DNA from: Anseongella ginsenosidimutans
GTDB lineage: Bacteria > Bacteroidota > Bacteroidia > Sphingobacteriales > Sphingobacteriaceae
Direction of reading: 5' to 3'
Length of the DNA: 64,000 nt
Assembly (NCBI RefSeq): GCF_008033235.1
Contig: NZ_CP042432.1
Span: 3,162,001 to 3,226,000 of the forward strand
The notes beneath the pieces are model-generated. The model saw only the letters and a program-made list of their open reading frames with translations. It made no database searches and was not told the DNA's origin. Made by a program: the position numbers and the translations under genes. This document shows, piece by piece, positions 51,827 to 61,470 of the stretch; the first letter of the stretch is position 1, and each line of letters starts with the position of its first letter.

Positions 51827-53221
51827 ATGGAAAAGATCAAAACTTATATAGAAAAAAACCGGGAGCGGTTCCTGGATGAATTATTCGAAATGCTTAAAAT
51901 GCCTTCTGTGAGCGCGGACCCGGCGCAGAAGGACAACATCCGGAAAACAGCCGAATATGTCCGGGAAAAGCTGGAAGAGGCGGGAGCCGATACGGCCGAA
52001 CTTTGCGAAACCGAAGGATACCCGGTGGTGTATGCGGAAAAAATAATTGACAGCAAGCTGCCCACGGTACTGGTGTACGGGCATTATGATGTACAGCCGC
52101 CGGACCCGCTGGACTTATGGGAAACGCCGCCCTTTGAGCCGGTGATCAAAAAGACGGCGGAACATCCTGAAGGGGCGATTTTTGCCCGGGGATCCTGCGA
52201 TGACAAAGGTCAGTTGTATATGCATGTGAAAGCCTTTGAGCTGATGATGAACACCGGCTCACTGCCCTGCAATATTAAATTTATGATAGAAGGGGAGGAG
52301 GAAGTCGGATCTGAACACCTGGAATCCTTCGTGAAGGCCAACCGGGAGCGGTTAAGCGCGGATGTGGTGCTGATCTCGGATACGGCCATGATCAGCATGG
52401 AACATCCAAGTATAGAAACCGGCCTGCGGGGCATGGCGTACATGGAAGTGGAAGTAAGGGGGCCTAACCGCGATCTGCATAGCGGGGTGTACGGCGGGGC
52501 CGTCGCCAATCCGGTTAATATTCTCTGCCGCATGATCGCTTCCCTGCACGATGAGAATAACCGGATCGCCATTCCTGGTTTTTATGAGGACGTCGCGGAA
52601 CTGAGTGCGGCAGAACGGCAAGAACTGAACAAGGCGCCCTTTGATGAAGCGGCTTACAGGAAAGACCTGGATATCAAAGCCGTTTGGGGTGAAAAAGGCT
52701 ATACCAGTATTGAACGCACCGGCATCCGGCCTACGCTGGATGTGAACGGCATCTGGGGCGGGTATACGGGCGAAGGAGCCAAGACGGTGCTTCCTTCCAG
52801 GGCACACGCCAAAATCTCCATGCGGCTGGTGCCAAACCAGCAATCAAAGAAGATCGAAAAATTATTCCAGGAACACTTTGAAAAAATTGCTCCGGAGGGC
52901 GTCCGGGTAACGGTAAAGGCGCTCCATGGGGGCGAAGCAGTGGTAACGCCTACCGACTCCCTGGCCTACAAAGCAGCCAGCAAGGCATTGGAAGAAGCAT
53001 TCGGGAAGCAACCGATTCCTACACGGGGAGGAGGAAGCATTCCTATCGTGGCGCTTTTTGAAAAGGAGCTGGACGTAAAAACCGTCCTGCTGGGTTTTGG
53101 CCTGGACAGCGACAACCTGCATTCCCCCAATGAAAAGTACGGCTTATTCAACTTCTACAAAGGCATAGAAACCATCCCGCTTTTCTACAAACATTATGCG
53201 GAAATGAGCAAAGAAGCTTAG
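51827..53221 (+). CDS. M20 family dipeptidase
   Basis: A 464-residue zinc-dependent dipeptidase of the M20 (carnosinase/CNDP-like) group. Metal ligands lie in VYGHYDVQPPD, GSCDDKGQ and EGEEEVGSEHLE, and the final His in HSPNEKYGL. There is no signal peptide, so it acts in the cytoplasm on dipeptides. Start ATG at 51827; it is closely spaced after aroQ. Confidence 0.91.
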   Translation: MEKIKTYIEKNRERFLDELFEMLKMPSVSADPAQKDNIRKTAEYVREKLEEAGADTAELCETEGYPVVYAEKIIDSKLPTVLVYGHYDVQPPDPLDLWETPPFEPVIKKTAEHPEGAIFARGSCDDKGQLYMHVKAFELMMNTGSLPCNIKFMIEGEEEVGSEHLESFVKANRERLSADVVLISDTAMISMEHPSIETGLRGMAYMEVEVRGPNRDLHSGVYGGAVANPVNILCRMIASLHDENNRIAIPGFYEDVAELSAAERQELNKAPFDEAAYRKDLDIKAVWGEKGYTSIERTGIRPTLDVNGIWGGYTGEGAKTVLPSRAHAKISMRLVPNQQSKKIEKLFQEHFEKIAPEGVRVTVKALHGGEAVVTPTDSLAYKAASKALEEAFGKQPIPTRGGGSIPIVALFEKELDVKTVLLGFGLDSDNLHSPNEKYGLFNFYKGIETIPLFYKHYAEMSKEA

Positions 53222-53230
53222 TCCTGTGTT

Positions 53231-53292
53231 AAGCGTGAAATGCCGCTCCAGGCCCCGGCCATTTTTGCCCCGGGGCTGCTTATACCACGCTT
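53231..53292. terminator. Nested inverted repeats between convergent genes
   Basis: The 80-bp gap holds an outer pair aagcgtg (53231-53237) / cacgctt (53286-53292) and an inner stem gccccgg (53252-53258) / ccggggc (53270-53276) with an 11-nt T-containing loop. It probably ends both the M20 gene and the sialidase-like gene; no T run follows. Confidence 0.4.
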
Positions 53293-53301
53293 GACCGGGC
53301 G

Positions 53302-54855
53302 CTAACGCGGCACCTCTATAAAACTGTACCGTATTCCCGGAAGCCCATTTTCTTCTTCTACCCAGGCTAGTAGCAGCTTTCCGGGCGCGAAACTGATCAG
53401 CACGGGATGATGAGCCGGGTTCTTCCCATCGGTTAAATGAATGATTTCTGTATTTGCATCCGGCGCGGTCAGTTGGAGGACAATTGTTGAAACCGCTGCG
53501 GAAGCATGATTCCCATGACCCGGGTGTGTGCTGCCAGCCGCCTGCGGGCTGTGAGCTGCGTGTCCGCCGTGCGCTGCTTGTTTACGATGATCGGCGGAAG
53601 CCGGTTCTCCTGGTTTGCTGCCTTTCGTTTCCCTGGCTGTTCCTGTTGTACTGGAAATTACTTCATCCCAGGCAATGGCTGTTCCTCCGCCCGGAAGACT
53701 GATTAGCTGGGGATGCCTTGCTTCCGTACTCAATAATCTTCTCTGGCTGAAAGAATGATCCTTGCCTCCGGTATGGGCCAGGGCAGCCTGGTAGACGCCG
53801 GCCGATGCATTTGCCAAGCTGCTGCCGGCGTTTTCCCGGGCAGTTCTTCCGGCACCAACGCGCCTGTTCCCTCCGGCGGTTCCCTTACCCGCCGTGAACC
53901 ATACCGCGCGGACGCCGGCGGCATTTACCGCCAGGGAAGGGCCGGAGTGAGGGCAGCCTTCCACTTCCCAATTGTCGGCGCTGATGCGGATGGGTGGAAG
54001 GAAAGTACGGCCCCGATCTCTGGAACAGGAATAAACCATGTCCCGGACTTGCCTGCCCATGCGGGCGGGCGGGTAAAGGATATCGCGATAAGCAAGATGA
54101 ATAACGCCTGCAGAATCGACCAATATATCTGTCCGGCAGCACTCACAGGTGCTTGGGCCAATCATCTTATCCGGGCCGAAGCCTCCGCCCGGCACGGTAC
54201 GGGAGAAAAAGAGCGCGGAACCAGTATCTGCTTCGCCGAAGCGCCCGTCCAGCCAGACGGCACCGGCTTCTCCGTCAGGAAGAATAGCGACGTCAAAGAA
54301 GCCCCGGCCGTACTGATGCGAGGTGTCGGAGTGCAGGTATCGGGGTTCAGACCAGGTAGTTCCCCGGTCCCTTGAAACGCTGTACTGGATAGCGCCTGCG
54401 AAACGGTTCTCAGGATCGTCAAAACGTTTGCCAAACAAGGCCAGCACGGTGCCGTCTTGCTTAAAGGCCACTTTATTCGCACTTTCCGCGCTGGTTTTAG
54501 TTCCCCGGGAAGGGCCAACCGCTATGGCCGGCCCGAATTTGGCTTGGGAGGTATCGAACACCGCGTATTTCAGGATATATTGCCCGCTGCCCTGCTGCTT
54601 TTCGGTCCAGCAAAGAACGGGGTTTCCCAGGTGATCCCTGCTAAAGTAGGGATCGGTGGCTTCCGTTCCGGCTGGTGTCAGGGCATGAGCCGCCAGCTTA
54701 CCGGAGGACGCTTCCAGGGGCCCGCGTGAAGATTGCTGCCCGCAAGCCTGCAGGATCAAAAGAAGGAGCATATACTGAGGGAAGAACACATACCGCGAAA
54801 GCTTCAAACGCGGGTATAAACAAAAGAAGCTATTGTTATTGATTGAAGTAAGCAT
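53302..54855 (-). CDS. Sialidase-fold (BNR repeat) lipoprotein with His-rich segment
   Basis: A 517-residue exported protein with a long basic N-terminus, a hydrophobic segment and a lipobox (LILQAC). The body has Asp-box (BNR) repeats (SRDRGTTW and SRDRGRTF), pointing to a beta-propeller of the sialidase fold, but the sialidase Arg triad is not evident. A CECC motif lies mid-protein, and near the C-terminus is a segment with seven His in about 32 residues (HGGHAAH, HPGHGNH). Together with the TonB receptor upstream it suggests metal binding, not glycan cleavage. ATG 54855 is 2 bp after the receptor stop. Confidence 0.72.
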   Translation of the reverse strand: MLTSINNNSFFCLYPRLKLSRYVFFPQYMLLLLILQACGQQSSRGPLEASSGKLAAHALTPAGTEATDPYFSRDHLGNPVLCWTEKQQGSGQYILKYAVFDTSQAKFGPAIAVGPSRGTKTSAESANKVAFKQDGTVLALFGKRFDDPENRFAGAIQYSVSRDRGTTWSEPRYLHSDTSHQYGRGFFDVAILPDGEAGAVWLDGRFGEADTGSALFFSRTVPGGGFGPDKMIGPSTCECCRTDILVDSAGVIHLAYRDILYPPARMGRQVRDMVYSCSRDRGRTFLPPIRISADNWEVEGCPHSGPSLAVNAAGVRAVWFTAGKGTAGGNRRVGAGRTARENAGSSLANASAGVYQAALAHTGGKDHSFSQRRLLSTEARHPQLISLPGGGTAIAWDEVISSTTGTARETKGSKPGEPASADHRKQAAHGGHAAHSPQAAGSTHPGHGNHASAAVSTIVLQLTAPDANTEIIHLTDGKNPAHHPVLISFAPGKLLLAWVEEENGLPGIRYSFIEVPR

Positions 54856-54857
54856 AC

Positions 54858-56957
54858 TCAAAATTTAATTGTCGTTCTTATTAAACCGGTAACCCAACCC
54901 GATACTGACCGCCCGGGGGCGCCGGCCGAATAGCGTTTTCCGTAAGCGGATTTGGCGGCATGAGTGGCGTATAATTCATCGGTAAGGTTCATAATATGGA
55001 TCCAGGCGGCTATTCCCCGGATGTTCGCCCCGATCCTAAAGTTCATCACATCAAAACCGCCGTACTTTTCCGTATTGGCTGCATCCAGGTAATAATTGCC
55101 CATGTGCTGCCATTCCAGGGCTATATGCAGGCTTTTAAGAAATCCAGGGTGCCAGCTCACCTCGCTGTTAGAAAGCCAGCGCGGGGCGGCATCCATTTCC
55201 TTGCCGTCGTAACGGAGGTCTTCTTCGGAATATCTTACATAAGAATGCCGGGCAAACGTTCCGCCGAACCGGAATTTTATGCCGGCAGGCAGACGGTAAT
55301 TAAGGGTGTATTCCAAGCCTTGGTGAAGGGTTTTCCCGGCGTTACGATTTTCGGTAGTACCTTCCTCGCTCAGGATGCTGATGATTTCATTGCTGCCTTC
55401 CAGGCGGTACAAGCTTATCTCTGCATTTCCTCCCGGAAAAGCCAGCCAGCCTCCCAGTTCATAGTTCCGGTAAACCGAAGGTTCCAGCACAGGCACTTTT
55501 ACGCCCCGGTAAAGTTCGGTAACCTGCGGCGGCACAAAGCCTGTGCTGAAATTAGCGTAAAGCCCGCGTCCCCGGCCAAGATCATAGGTCAGTCCCAGCT
55601 TAGGGCTGAGATTACTGAACCGGTCCCGGGAATCGGGAGCCCCCGAGAACGCTCCGGGAGGCAGGGAATTCACATAATTATAAGAGAATCCATCATATCG
55701 AATGGTCGCTACTATTTTCAGGCGTTCAAGCGGGCTGGCTTCCCATTGCGCGAACAGGGCCGTATTAAGCATACCTACCCGGTAATCGGTGAGCATGGAA
55801 TCGGCGGTTTCGTATCCAATATACCTTCCTGACTCGTTTCGGCGTATGCGGATGTATTCGGCCAGGTAATGCACCGGGCTGTCATCCAGGCTGAAGCCTC
55901 CCGTTATGCGGGAGTTCCAGAAGTCCAGCGGCATTGTATGCTGGAAAATGCCGCCGTAACTTTGAAAAGTATTTTCGTTGATCTCGCCGCTGGCGCTGAG
56001 CGGATCGTTACGGTTATCTCTTACCCGGTAAGAAGGGTTCTGGCCCACCAGGTTATTTCTATATAAAAGAGTAAAACTGCTTTGCTGCCCGCGAGCCCAT
56101 CTTTTATCGTACGTGCTTCTTATCCGGAAAGCATTTACTTCCCGGTACGTAAAACTGTGCTGACTGGGGTAGTTCCGGCTAAAAAACTGCCCGCTGTCTA
56201 TCGCTCCGGTCATATCGGCCATATAATTCACCAGCGTGGCAGTAGTAGTAAGCTTGCTTCCGGCCGAAATTTGCACATCGCTGCGGAGGCTCAGCGCCAG
56301 TTTATCAAAGTCGCTGTGTTCCTGCAGCCCGTGACGGCGGAAAGCATAATAACCGTTTACCTGCAGCCCCTGGCGCCCCTTTCCGAAGGTACCGCCGGCT
56401 TCCAGGTCCATTCTTTTATAGCCCAGGTTATCACCGCGCATCGAGAAATACATTTCCGGGCGGACAGGCGCTTTTCCGCTGAGGAAATTAATGGATCCGC
56501 CGATGGCTTCACTGCCATAAATAGCGGAAGAGGGCCCTTTCACGACTTCAATACGTTCAAGGGCCGCCATGTTCATTTCTATCAGCGCATTATGATTGAA
56601 TATGCCGGCCGGGCGCACCGGGATGCCGTCCTCAAGATACAGGAACAGGCTTTTATAGGAAAGTGGCTGACGGATACTCATACTATGCTGCTCATTTCCC
56701 AGGTTAACCATGAAAACGCCGCTGGCCTTATTCAATACCTGGTCCAGCGTGGAGGCGCGCGTTTCAGAAAGCTCCTGTGAAGTTAACTGGGTGATAGCTA
56801 CAGGAGCTTCCGATCTTTTTTTACGTAAATGGCCGGCGGTGACAACCACGCCCTGGAGCGTATCAACAATTTCCGCCCGTTCCGGAGTTTGTGCCTGTAC
56901 CTGTACGCACAAACTGGCGCAGAGCAAAAACACCGGCAAGAGATAATATCCTGACAT
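54858..56957 (-). CDS. TonB-dependent receptor
   Basis: A 699-residue outer-membrane receptor. It has a signal peptide (1-22), a plug starting near residue 33 (GVVVTAGHLRKKRSEAP; ERIEVVKGPSSAIYGSEAIGGSINF) and a barrel. There is no carboxypeptidase-like N-terminal domain, in contrast to the receptor at 57.8 kb. Ligand unknown; the Cys-rich and His-rich proteins in the same operon suggest a metal or metallophore. An 18-bp tandem repeat lies upstream of it. Confidence 0.9.
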   Translation of the reverse strand: MSGYYLLPVFLLCASLCVQVQAQTPERAEIVDTLQGVVVTAGHLRKKRSEAPVAITQLTSQELSETRASTLDQVLNKASGVFMVNLGNEQHSMSIRQPLSYKSLFLYLEDGIPVRPAGIFNHNALIEMNMAALERIEVVKGPSSAIYGSEAIGGSINFLSGKAPVRPEMYFSMRGDNLGYKRMDLEAGGTFGKGRQGLQVNGYYAFRRHGLQEHSDFDKLALSLRSDVQISAGSKLTTTATLVNYMADMTGAIDSGQFFSRNYPSQHSFTYREVNAFRIRSTYDKRWARGQQSSFTLLYRNNLVGQNPSYRVRDNRNDPLSASGEINENTFQSYGGIFQHTMPLDFWNSRITGGFSLDDSPVHYLAEYIRIRRNESGRYIGYETADSMLTDYRVGMLNTALFAQWEASPLERLKIVATIRYDGFSYNYVNSLPPGAFSGAPDSRDRFSNLSPKLGLTYDLGRGRGLYANFSTGFVPPQVTELYRGVKVPVLEPSVYRNYELGGWLAFPGGNAEISLYRLEGSNEIISILSEEGTTENRNAGKTLHQGLEYTLNYRLPAGIKFRFGGTFARHSYVRYSEEDLRYDGKEMDAAPRWLSNSEVSWHPGFLKSLHIALEWQHMGNYYLDAANTEKYGGFDVMNFRIGANIRGIAAWIHIMNLTDELYATHAAKSAYGKRYSAGAPGRSVSGWVTGLIRTTIKF

Positions 56958-57017
56958 TAAAGTTTATACTTAAAGTAGCATACGAAGATTCATCCCGTCG
57001 CGTTGCGCGGCATTCGT

Positions 57018-57071
57018 CGATTGCTACGGGCACCGTGATTGCTGCAGACATCGTGATTGCTGCTGGCATCA
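57018..57071. repeat. Three tandem 18-bp repeats upstream of the TonB receptor
   Basis: Units cgattgctacgggcaccg (57018-57035), tgattgctgcagacatcg (57036-57053) and tgattgctgctggcatca (57054-57071) follow one another without gaps. The block lies 60-114 bp before the receptor start, in the right place for a regulator array on the minus strand. Confidence 0.6.
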
Positions 57072-57199
57072 TTAATTTTTGCGGAGTTCGTTGATCGCTG
57101 CCGCTGACGGAGCTGACGGAATGGATTAATAATAAAAGGAGCGGCCATTGGATTGCATAGGGGAATACCCCGGAAGGTATGCGAACCCGGAAAAGCCGT

Positions 57200-57589
57200 C
57201 TATGTAAGAAAAACTTGTTTAGGCGGGTGGAAGACGGAAGAAGGCGAAAAGAAACCATCTCCTTTATAAGCAGCCGGCGCCATCAGCTTTTCCCTTAATG
57301 GAAGCAGGGTAGGCCTTTTTACCAGGTGGCTGCAATGCTGCCAGATGGATTCTTTTTTTGACGCGGGTTTTTCGGTTCCCTGGCTGTCCTGCTGTGCCAG
57401 CTTTAATTTCTTCATCAGGTAGCACTGGCCGTCACAGCCGCTTTCCGGCACATCACGATTCACGCAAAGTTCGGCAGCTATGTATTCCCGGTTCAGGTTA
57501 AAACCCATAAATACCAGGGGCACAGCGAACGACTGCAGCGTCACAGCTGCTATGGATAGATATAGCCATATGGTTTGGGTAAACCGCAT
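57200..57589 (-). CDS. Small Cys-rich membrane protein
   Basis: A 129-residue protein with one N-terminal transmembrane segment (about residues 7-30) and a cysteine motif reading ELCVNRDVPESGCDGQCYLMKK in the extracytoplasmic part, then a further Cys (QHC) and a C-terminal SVFHPPK. I recall similar Bacteroidota proteins with CxGxCYL motifs beside TonB receptors and metal genes, but their function is not established; metal binding is an inference. It is the first gene of the minus-strand receptor locus, 243 bp before the receptor. Confidence 0.7.
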   Translation of the reverse strand: MRFTQTIWLYLSIAAVTLQSFAVPLVFMGFNLNREYIAAELCVNRDVPESGCDGQCYLMKKLKLAQQDSQGTEKPASKKESIWQHCSHLVKRPTLLPLREKLMAPAAYKGDGFFSPSSVFHPPKQVFLT

Positions 57590-57822
57590 TTTCAGCGGTA
57601 AAAATACAGCAGAAAAAGAGTCTTTAAAAATTATTTTTTTTATTACCTGTCTGTTAACCGCAGCCCTGGCTTCCTTTTCCGAAGGTACCGCCCCCGGCGC
57701 CCGTCCGGTGGCCAGCCTTCCATAAACGCTTCTTGGTAATTTTCTTCGGCTTCGTTGCTGCCGGCTTCCGCTTCGCTGTGTTTCGTTTGACAGGCCTTTC
57801 CCTCCGCGGTTACTTTGTTTTC

Positions 57823-60054
57823 ATGAAACGGTTGAAAATTATCTTAAGCGGCCTGCTGATGGTACTCAGTAGCCAGGTCCTGGGGCAAATAAGCATCTCG
57901 GGCACAGTAAAGGAAAGAAACGGAAAGCCCCTGGCGGGCGCTTCGGTTTACCTGACGGGCACACTTACCGGGGCTACCAGCGACGAAGAAGGCCGTTTCC
58001 GTTTTGAAGTAACTGAAAAAGGAATACAGACTCTGGCGGCTTCCTTCCTTGGCTTCCTGCCATTTGAAAAGGAAGTAACGCTGGATGGCAAAGATATCAC
58101 GCTGGATATCGTCCTGCAGCCTGATCCCTCCACAATGGACCCCGTGGTTGTTTCCGCCGGCAGTTTTGAGGCCAGCGATAAAGCAAAGGGCGCCTCGCTG
58201 ACACCCATAGACGCGATGACCGTAGCGGGTACCGGCGGCGATATTGCCAATGGGTTGCGGGCCTTGCCCGGCGCCCAGCAAATAGGAGAGGCTGCGGGGC
58301 TTTTTGTCCGCGGCGGAACGGGGGCGGAAACCCGGCAATTTGTTGATGGTACGCTGTTGAGGAACCCAAATTATTCTGAAGTTCCGGGACTGATGCAGCC
58401 CGCCAGGCTCCCGCCTTTCTTATTCAAGGGCATATTGTTCAGTTCCGGCGGGTATTCGGCCCTTTACGGGCAGGCAATGAGCAGCGCCCTTATCCTGGAA
58501 AGCGTGGACCTGCCGGAAACTTCATCTGCGAGCTTCAGCGCATTCGCGCCGGGGCATTTGTCCGGCGGTTTTCAAAAGCTGGCTCCCGGGAAAAAGAGCA
58601 GTTACGGCATCAGCGGCCATTATAGCAATCTTTCGCCCTATAACGAGATTGTTCCGCAGAAGCCCGATTTTTTCATGGGACCGGAATACCTGGGCGTGGA
58701 CCTTAATTACCGGGTAAAAACAAGCGAAACCGGTATGTTCAAGGTGTACGGCAACTGGGGAAGCAGCAATATCGGGATGAATAATACGGATATTGACAGC
58801 CTTCCCCTTGTTTCCCGCTTCGGGCTGATGAACAGGAACGCTTATCTGAACCTCGATTACCGGGAATACCTGGGTGAAAACTGGAAGATTGACGCCGCAG
58901 CGGCCTTCAGTTATAATAAAGACGATATTGCCACGAAACTGCTGGACAGCAATAGCGAAATGCTTGAGCTTCCCCGCGAACCCTTCAGGTCCAAGAACAG
59001 CCACCGGATAGCCCGTTCCCGTTTCGGCCAGGGAAGGATGGTCGTTACCCGGCAGCTCCCCCGTAACCAGGCCGTCCGGTTTGGAGCGGAACAGTTCTAT
59101 TTCAGGGACCGCTTCAATTATAATGATTCTCTGACCACCTTAACCGATCATTTCACAGCGGCTTTTGCGGAAGGGGACGTTTATATTACCGACCGCATTG
59201 CGGCGAAACTCGGCCTTCGTTTCGAATATTCTTCCCTGCTGAAAAAGGCCGCGGTAGCGCCCCGGCTGGGCCTGGCCTACCGGATCAAAGACGGGCAGCA
59301 GGTGAATCTTGCCTACGGCTTGTTTTTCCAGAAGCCTGAAAACGAGTTCCTGATCCGTAACCGGGCGCTTAATTATGCGAATGCCGCCCACTATATCATC
59401 AATTATACACGCAAGGAAGGTAACAGGTTCCTTCGGCTGGAAGCCTATTACAAACAATACCGCAACCTGGTGACTACCGGTCCGGCGGCAGGCAACGACG
59501 GAAAAGGCTACGCAAGGGGAGCAGAACTTTTCTGGAGGGATAAGAAAACCTTTCCAAACCTGGACTACTGGCTCACCTATACTTACCTGGATACAAAAAG
59601 GGAATTCAGGAATTATCCTTCTTCACTCCGGCCTTCCTTTTCGGCGCCGCATACGGCCACGCTGGCGATTAAGAAGTTCTTTCCGGGCATCAGCACCAAT
59701 GTGAACGTCTCCTATTCCTTCGCTTCCGGAAGGCCCTATTACGATATCCGGAAACAGGACAACGGCACGTTCCGGGTATTCGACCAGGGTACTACCAAGC
59801 CTTATAACGTTGTGAACCTGCATATTGCCTACCTCACTTCCTTCTTTAAAAATTGGAAGCAGCCGGATTTCTCGGGCATTGCCCTGGGCGCCAATAATAT
59901 CCTGGGTACTCCGCAGGTCTTTGGGTACAACTACAGCTATAACGGTGTACACAAAACGCCTGTCACCCTGCCCGCCCCGCGAAGTTTCTTTATTGGCGTG
60001 TTCATGAGCTTCGGGGTGGACAGAACCGATGATTTTATGAATGAAAATCTTTAA
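57823..60054 (+). CDS. TonB-dependent receptor with carboxypeptidase-like domain
   Basis: A 743-residue outer-membrane receptor. The ATG at 57823 starts the signal peptide (KRLKIILSGLLMVLSSQVLG); the frame is open further up to 57733 but that part is not signal-like. Residues about 23-105 form a carboxypeptidase-regulatory-like beta-sandwich (ISGTVKERNGKPLAGASVYL), followed by the plug (VVVSAGSFEASDKAK; FVRGGTGAETRQFVDG) and barrel. It is followed by a TPR-like exported protein and other small genes on the same strand. Ligand not determinable. Confidence 0.88.
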   Translation: MKRLKIILSGLLMVLSSQVLGQISISGTVKERNGKPLAGASVYLTGTLTGATSDEEGRFRFEVTEKGIQTLAASFLGFLPFEKEVTLDGKDITLDIVLQPDPSTMDPVVVSAGSFEASDKAKGASLTPIDAMTVAGTGGDIANGLRALPGAQQIGEAAGLFVRGGTGAETRQFVDGTLLRNPNYSEVPGLMQPARLPPFLFKGILFSSGGYSALYGQAMSSALILESVDLPETSSASFSAFAPGHLSGGFQKLAPGKKSSYGISGHYSNLSPYNEIVPQKPDFFMGPEYLGVDLNYRVKTSETGMFKVYGNWGSSNIGMNNTDIDSLPLVSRFGLMNRNAYLNLDYREYLGENWKIDAAAAFSYNKDDIATKLLDSNSEMLELPREPFRSKNSHRIARSRFGQGRMVVTRQLPRNQAVRFGAEQFYFRDRFNYNDSLTTLTDHFTAAFAEGDVYITDRIAAKLGLRFEYSSLLKKAAVAPRLGLAYRIKDGQQVNLAYGLFFQKPENEFLIRNRALNYANAAHYIINYTRKEGNRFLRLEAYYKQYRNLVTTGPAAGNDGKGYARGAELFWRDKKTFPNLDYWLTYTYLDTKREFRNYPSSLRPSFSAPHTATLAIKKFFPGISTNVNVSYSFASGRPYYDIRKQDNGTFRVFDQGTTKPYNVVNLHIAYLTSFFKNWKQPDFSGIALGANNILGTPQVFGYNYSYNGVHKTPVTLPAPRSFFIGVFMSFGVDRTDDFMNENL

Positions 60055-60076
60055 TCCACACATAAAACAAACAAAA

Positions 60077-60727
60077 ATGAAAAAGTTAATGATGCTTCTG
60101 ATGGGAACGCTGCTTTTGATTCCTTTTGCCAGGGCGCAGCAAAGCGTTCCTGAAAAGCTGCAGGCAGGCGTAACCGCGCTGGACAATGCGAGCCAGCCAG
60201 CTGATTATCACCGGCTGGAAACCTATTTTGTCCGGCTTGGCGAAACCGATCCGGTTAACTGGCTGCCCTGGTACTATGCGGCGTTCTGCAATGCACAGAT
60301 CGGGTTTATTTATGAAAAAGACGGAGAACGCATAGAACCCTTCAGCAATCGGGGCGAGCAACAGATTAAAAAGGCGCTTTCCCTCCTGGATACCGCCCGG
60401 CAGAAAGCGGAGCTGGCCGAAGTATATGTAGTGATGAACAGGATCTATCAAAGCAAGGTCTTCATCAACCCTATGACTTACGGGCCAAAATACGGGCCGC
60501 TTGCGCATCAGTACCTAAAGCTGGCACAGCAACTCAGCCCCGAAAACCCGCGGGTTATTTTCCTGGATGCCTGGATGAAGTATAACGCCCCAAAAATGTA
60601 CGGCGGCGACAAGGAAAAAGCCAGAGAACTGGCGGCCCTGGCCCTGGAAAAACTGTCTGCTTCCGCAGCCAGGGGAAACGCTCCTCACTGGGGCGAGCGT
60701 GAATGCCGGGAAATACTAAACAGATAG
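60077..60727 (+). CDS. Exported TPR-like protein
   Basis: A 216-residue secreted or periplasmic protein with signal peptide (MKKLMMLLMGTLLLIPFARA) and an otherwise alpha-helical, tetratricopeptide-like body (WLPWYYAAFCNAQIGF, AHQYLKLAQQLSPENPRV, AMKY-like DAWMKYNAPKMYGGDKEKA). I do not know its role; proteins of this kind are often found next to TonB receptors in Bacteroidota. ATG at 60077 is chosen over an upstream ATG at 60041 that overlaps the receptor end. Confidence 0.75.
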   Translation: MKKLMMLLMGTLLLIPFARAQQSVPEKLQAGVTALDNASQPADYHRLETYFVRLGETDPVNWLPWYYAAFCNAQIGFIYEKDGERIEPFSNRGEQQIKKALSLLDTARQKAELAEVYVVMNRIYQSKVFINPMTYGPKYGPLAHQYLKLAQQLSPENPRVIFLDAWMKYNAPKMYGGDKEKARELAALALEKLSASAARGNAPHWGERECREILNR

Positions 60728-60753
60728 ATTATTCACACATAAAATTAATTATC

Positions 60754-61113
60754 ATGAGTTTTGCATTGATCATTTTCATACGGGTACTGTTTGTGGCCTG
60801 TATGGTATTCATTATCGGACACATTTTCGGATCGTTCGGAAAAAGGCCGGTATTAAAGACGATATCCCGGGTGGCCGCGATTTTGGTGATTATCCTGTTT
60901 ATCGGAATGAACATCCTGTTTGTCCGGGCGGCGATCGGCGGCCGCTGGCATCATGGCCCCTGGCAGGAAGGGGGCGGGCGGCACGCTTATAACCATTGGC
61001 AGAAGGAATGCCCCGCACAGGATTCCGCCGGCCATGGCAGCACGCGCGTCCCGGCGCCTGCCGGGCATGATAGCAAGCCTTTACCGGCATCTCCCGGAGA
61101 CAGCGTGCGGTAG
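60754..61113 (+). CDS. Small membrane protein with His/Gly-rich tail
   Basis: A 119-residue protein with two hydrophobic helices (about residues 2-24 and 36-58) and a polar C-terminal tail rich in His, Gly, Pro and Ser (RWHHGPWQEGGGRHAYNHW; HGSTRVPAPAGHD). Unrecognised family. ATG at 60754; an ATG at 60703 in the same frame overlaps the previous gene. It may bind metal or be a component of the neighbouring receptor/signalling locus. Confidence 0.6.
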   Translation: MSFALIIFIRVLFVACMVFIIGHIFGSFGKRPVLKTISRVAAILVIILFIGMNILFVRAAIGGRWHHGPWQEGGGRHAYNHWQKECPAQDSAGHGSTRVPAPAGHDSKPLPASPGDSVR

Positions 61114-61207
61114 TATTGCGATCACCAGGCGATTCGAATGAAGAACTTTGGCGGTTAGCAGCCGCCAAAGCTTTATACAATGAAATTCACATGAACGCAA
61201 CAATAAC

Positions 61208-61417
61208 ATGAAAGCAGTGACAGAAAGAAAGATCCTCCGCTGGGTACACATTATCCTGAGCATTCCCATACTGGGTGCGGTTTATGGCCAGATTCCCACT
61301 GAAGAAGGACTGAATGCTGTGCGATTTGTGTTTTTACCGCTGGTAGCCCTTTCCGGCCTCTGGATGTGGAAGGGGCATTGGTTAAAGAAACGGCTCCGGA
61401 AAAAGAATTATCTTTGA
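61208..61417 (+). CDS. Small two-helix membrane protein
   Basis: A 69-residue protein with a basic start, two hydrophobic segments (about residues 11-27 and 38-55) and a basic tail (KKRLRKKNYL). It resembles short conserved Bacteroidota membrane proteins, but I know no function. It lies 94 bp after the His-tailed membrane gene. Confidence 0.6.
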   Translation: MKAVTERKILRWVHIILSIPILGAVYGQIPTEEGLNAVRFVFLPLVALSGLWMWKGHWLKKRLRKKNYL

Positions 61418-61470
61418 GCAAGGCGGAAGGTCCGCGCCCTCTTCCTTGGTTATTAACAGGTAAAAACAGT

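Noticed and set aside
56863-57258. 131-codon ORF on the minus strand across the receptor start
   Set aside because: It overlaps the receptor's signal peptide region in another frame and encodes the tandem-repeat block; no motif.
57480-57725. 81-codon ORF on the plus strand with a hydrophobic stretch
   Set aside because: It overlaps the Cys-rich protein's coding region and lacks a credible start; the hydrophobic stretch comes from an AT-rich run.
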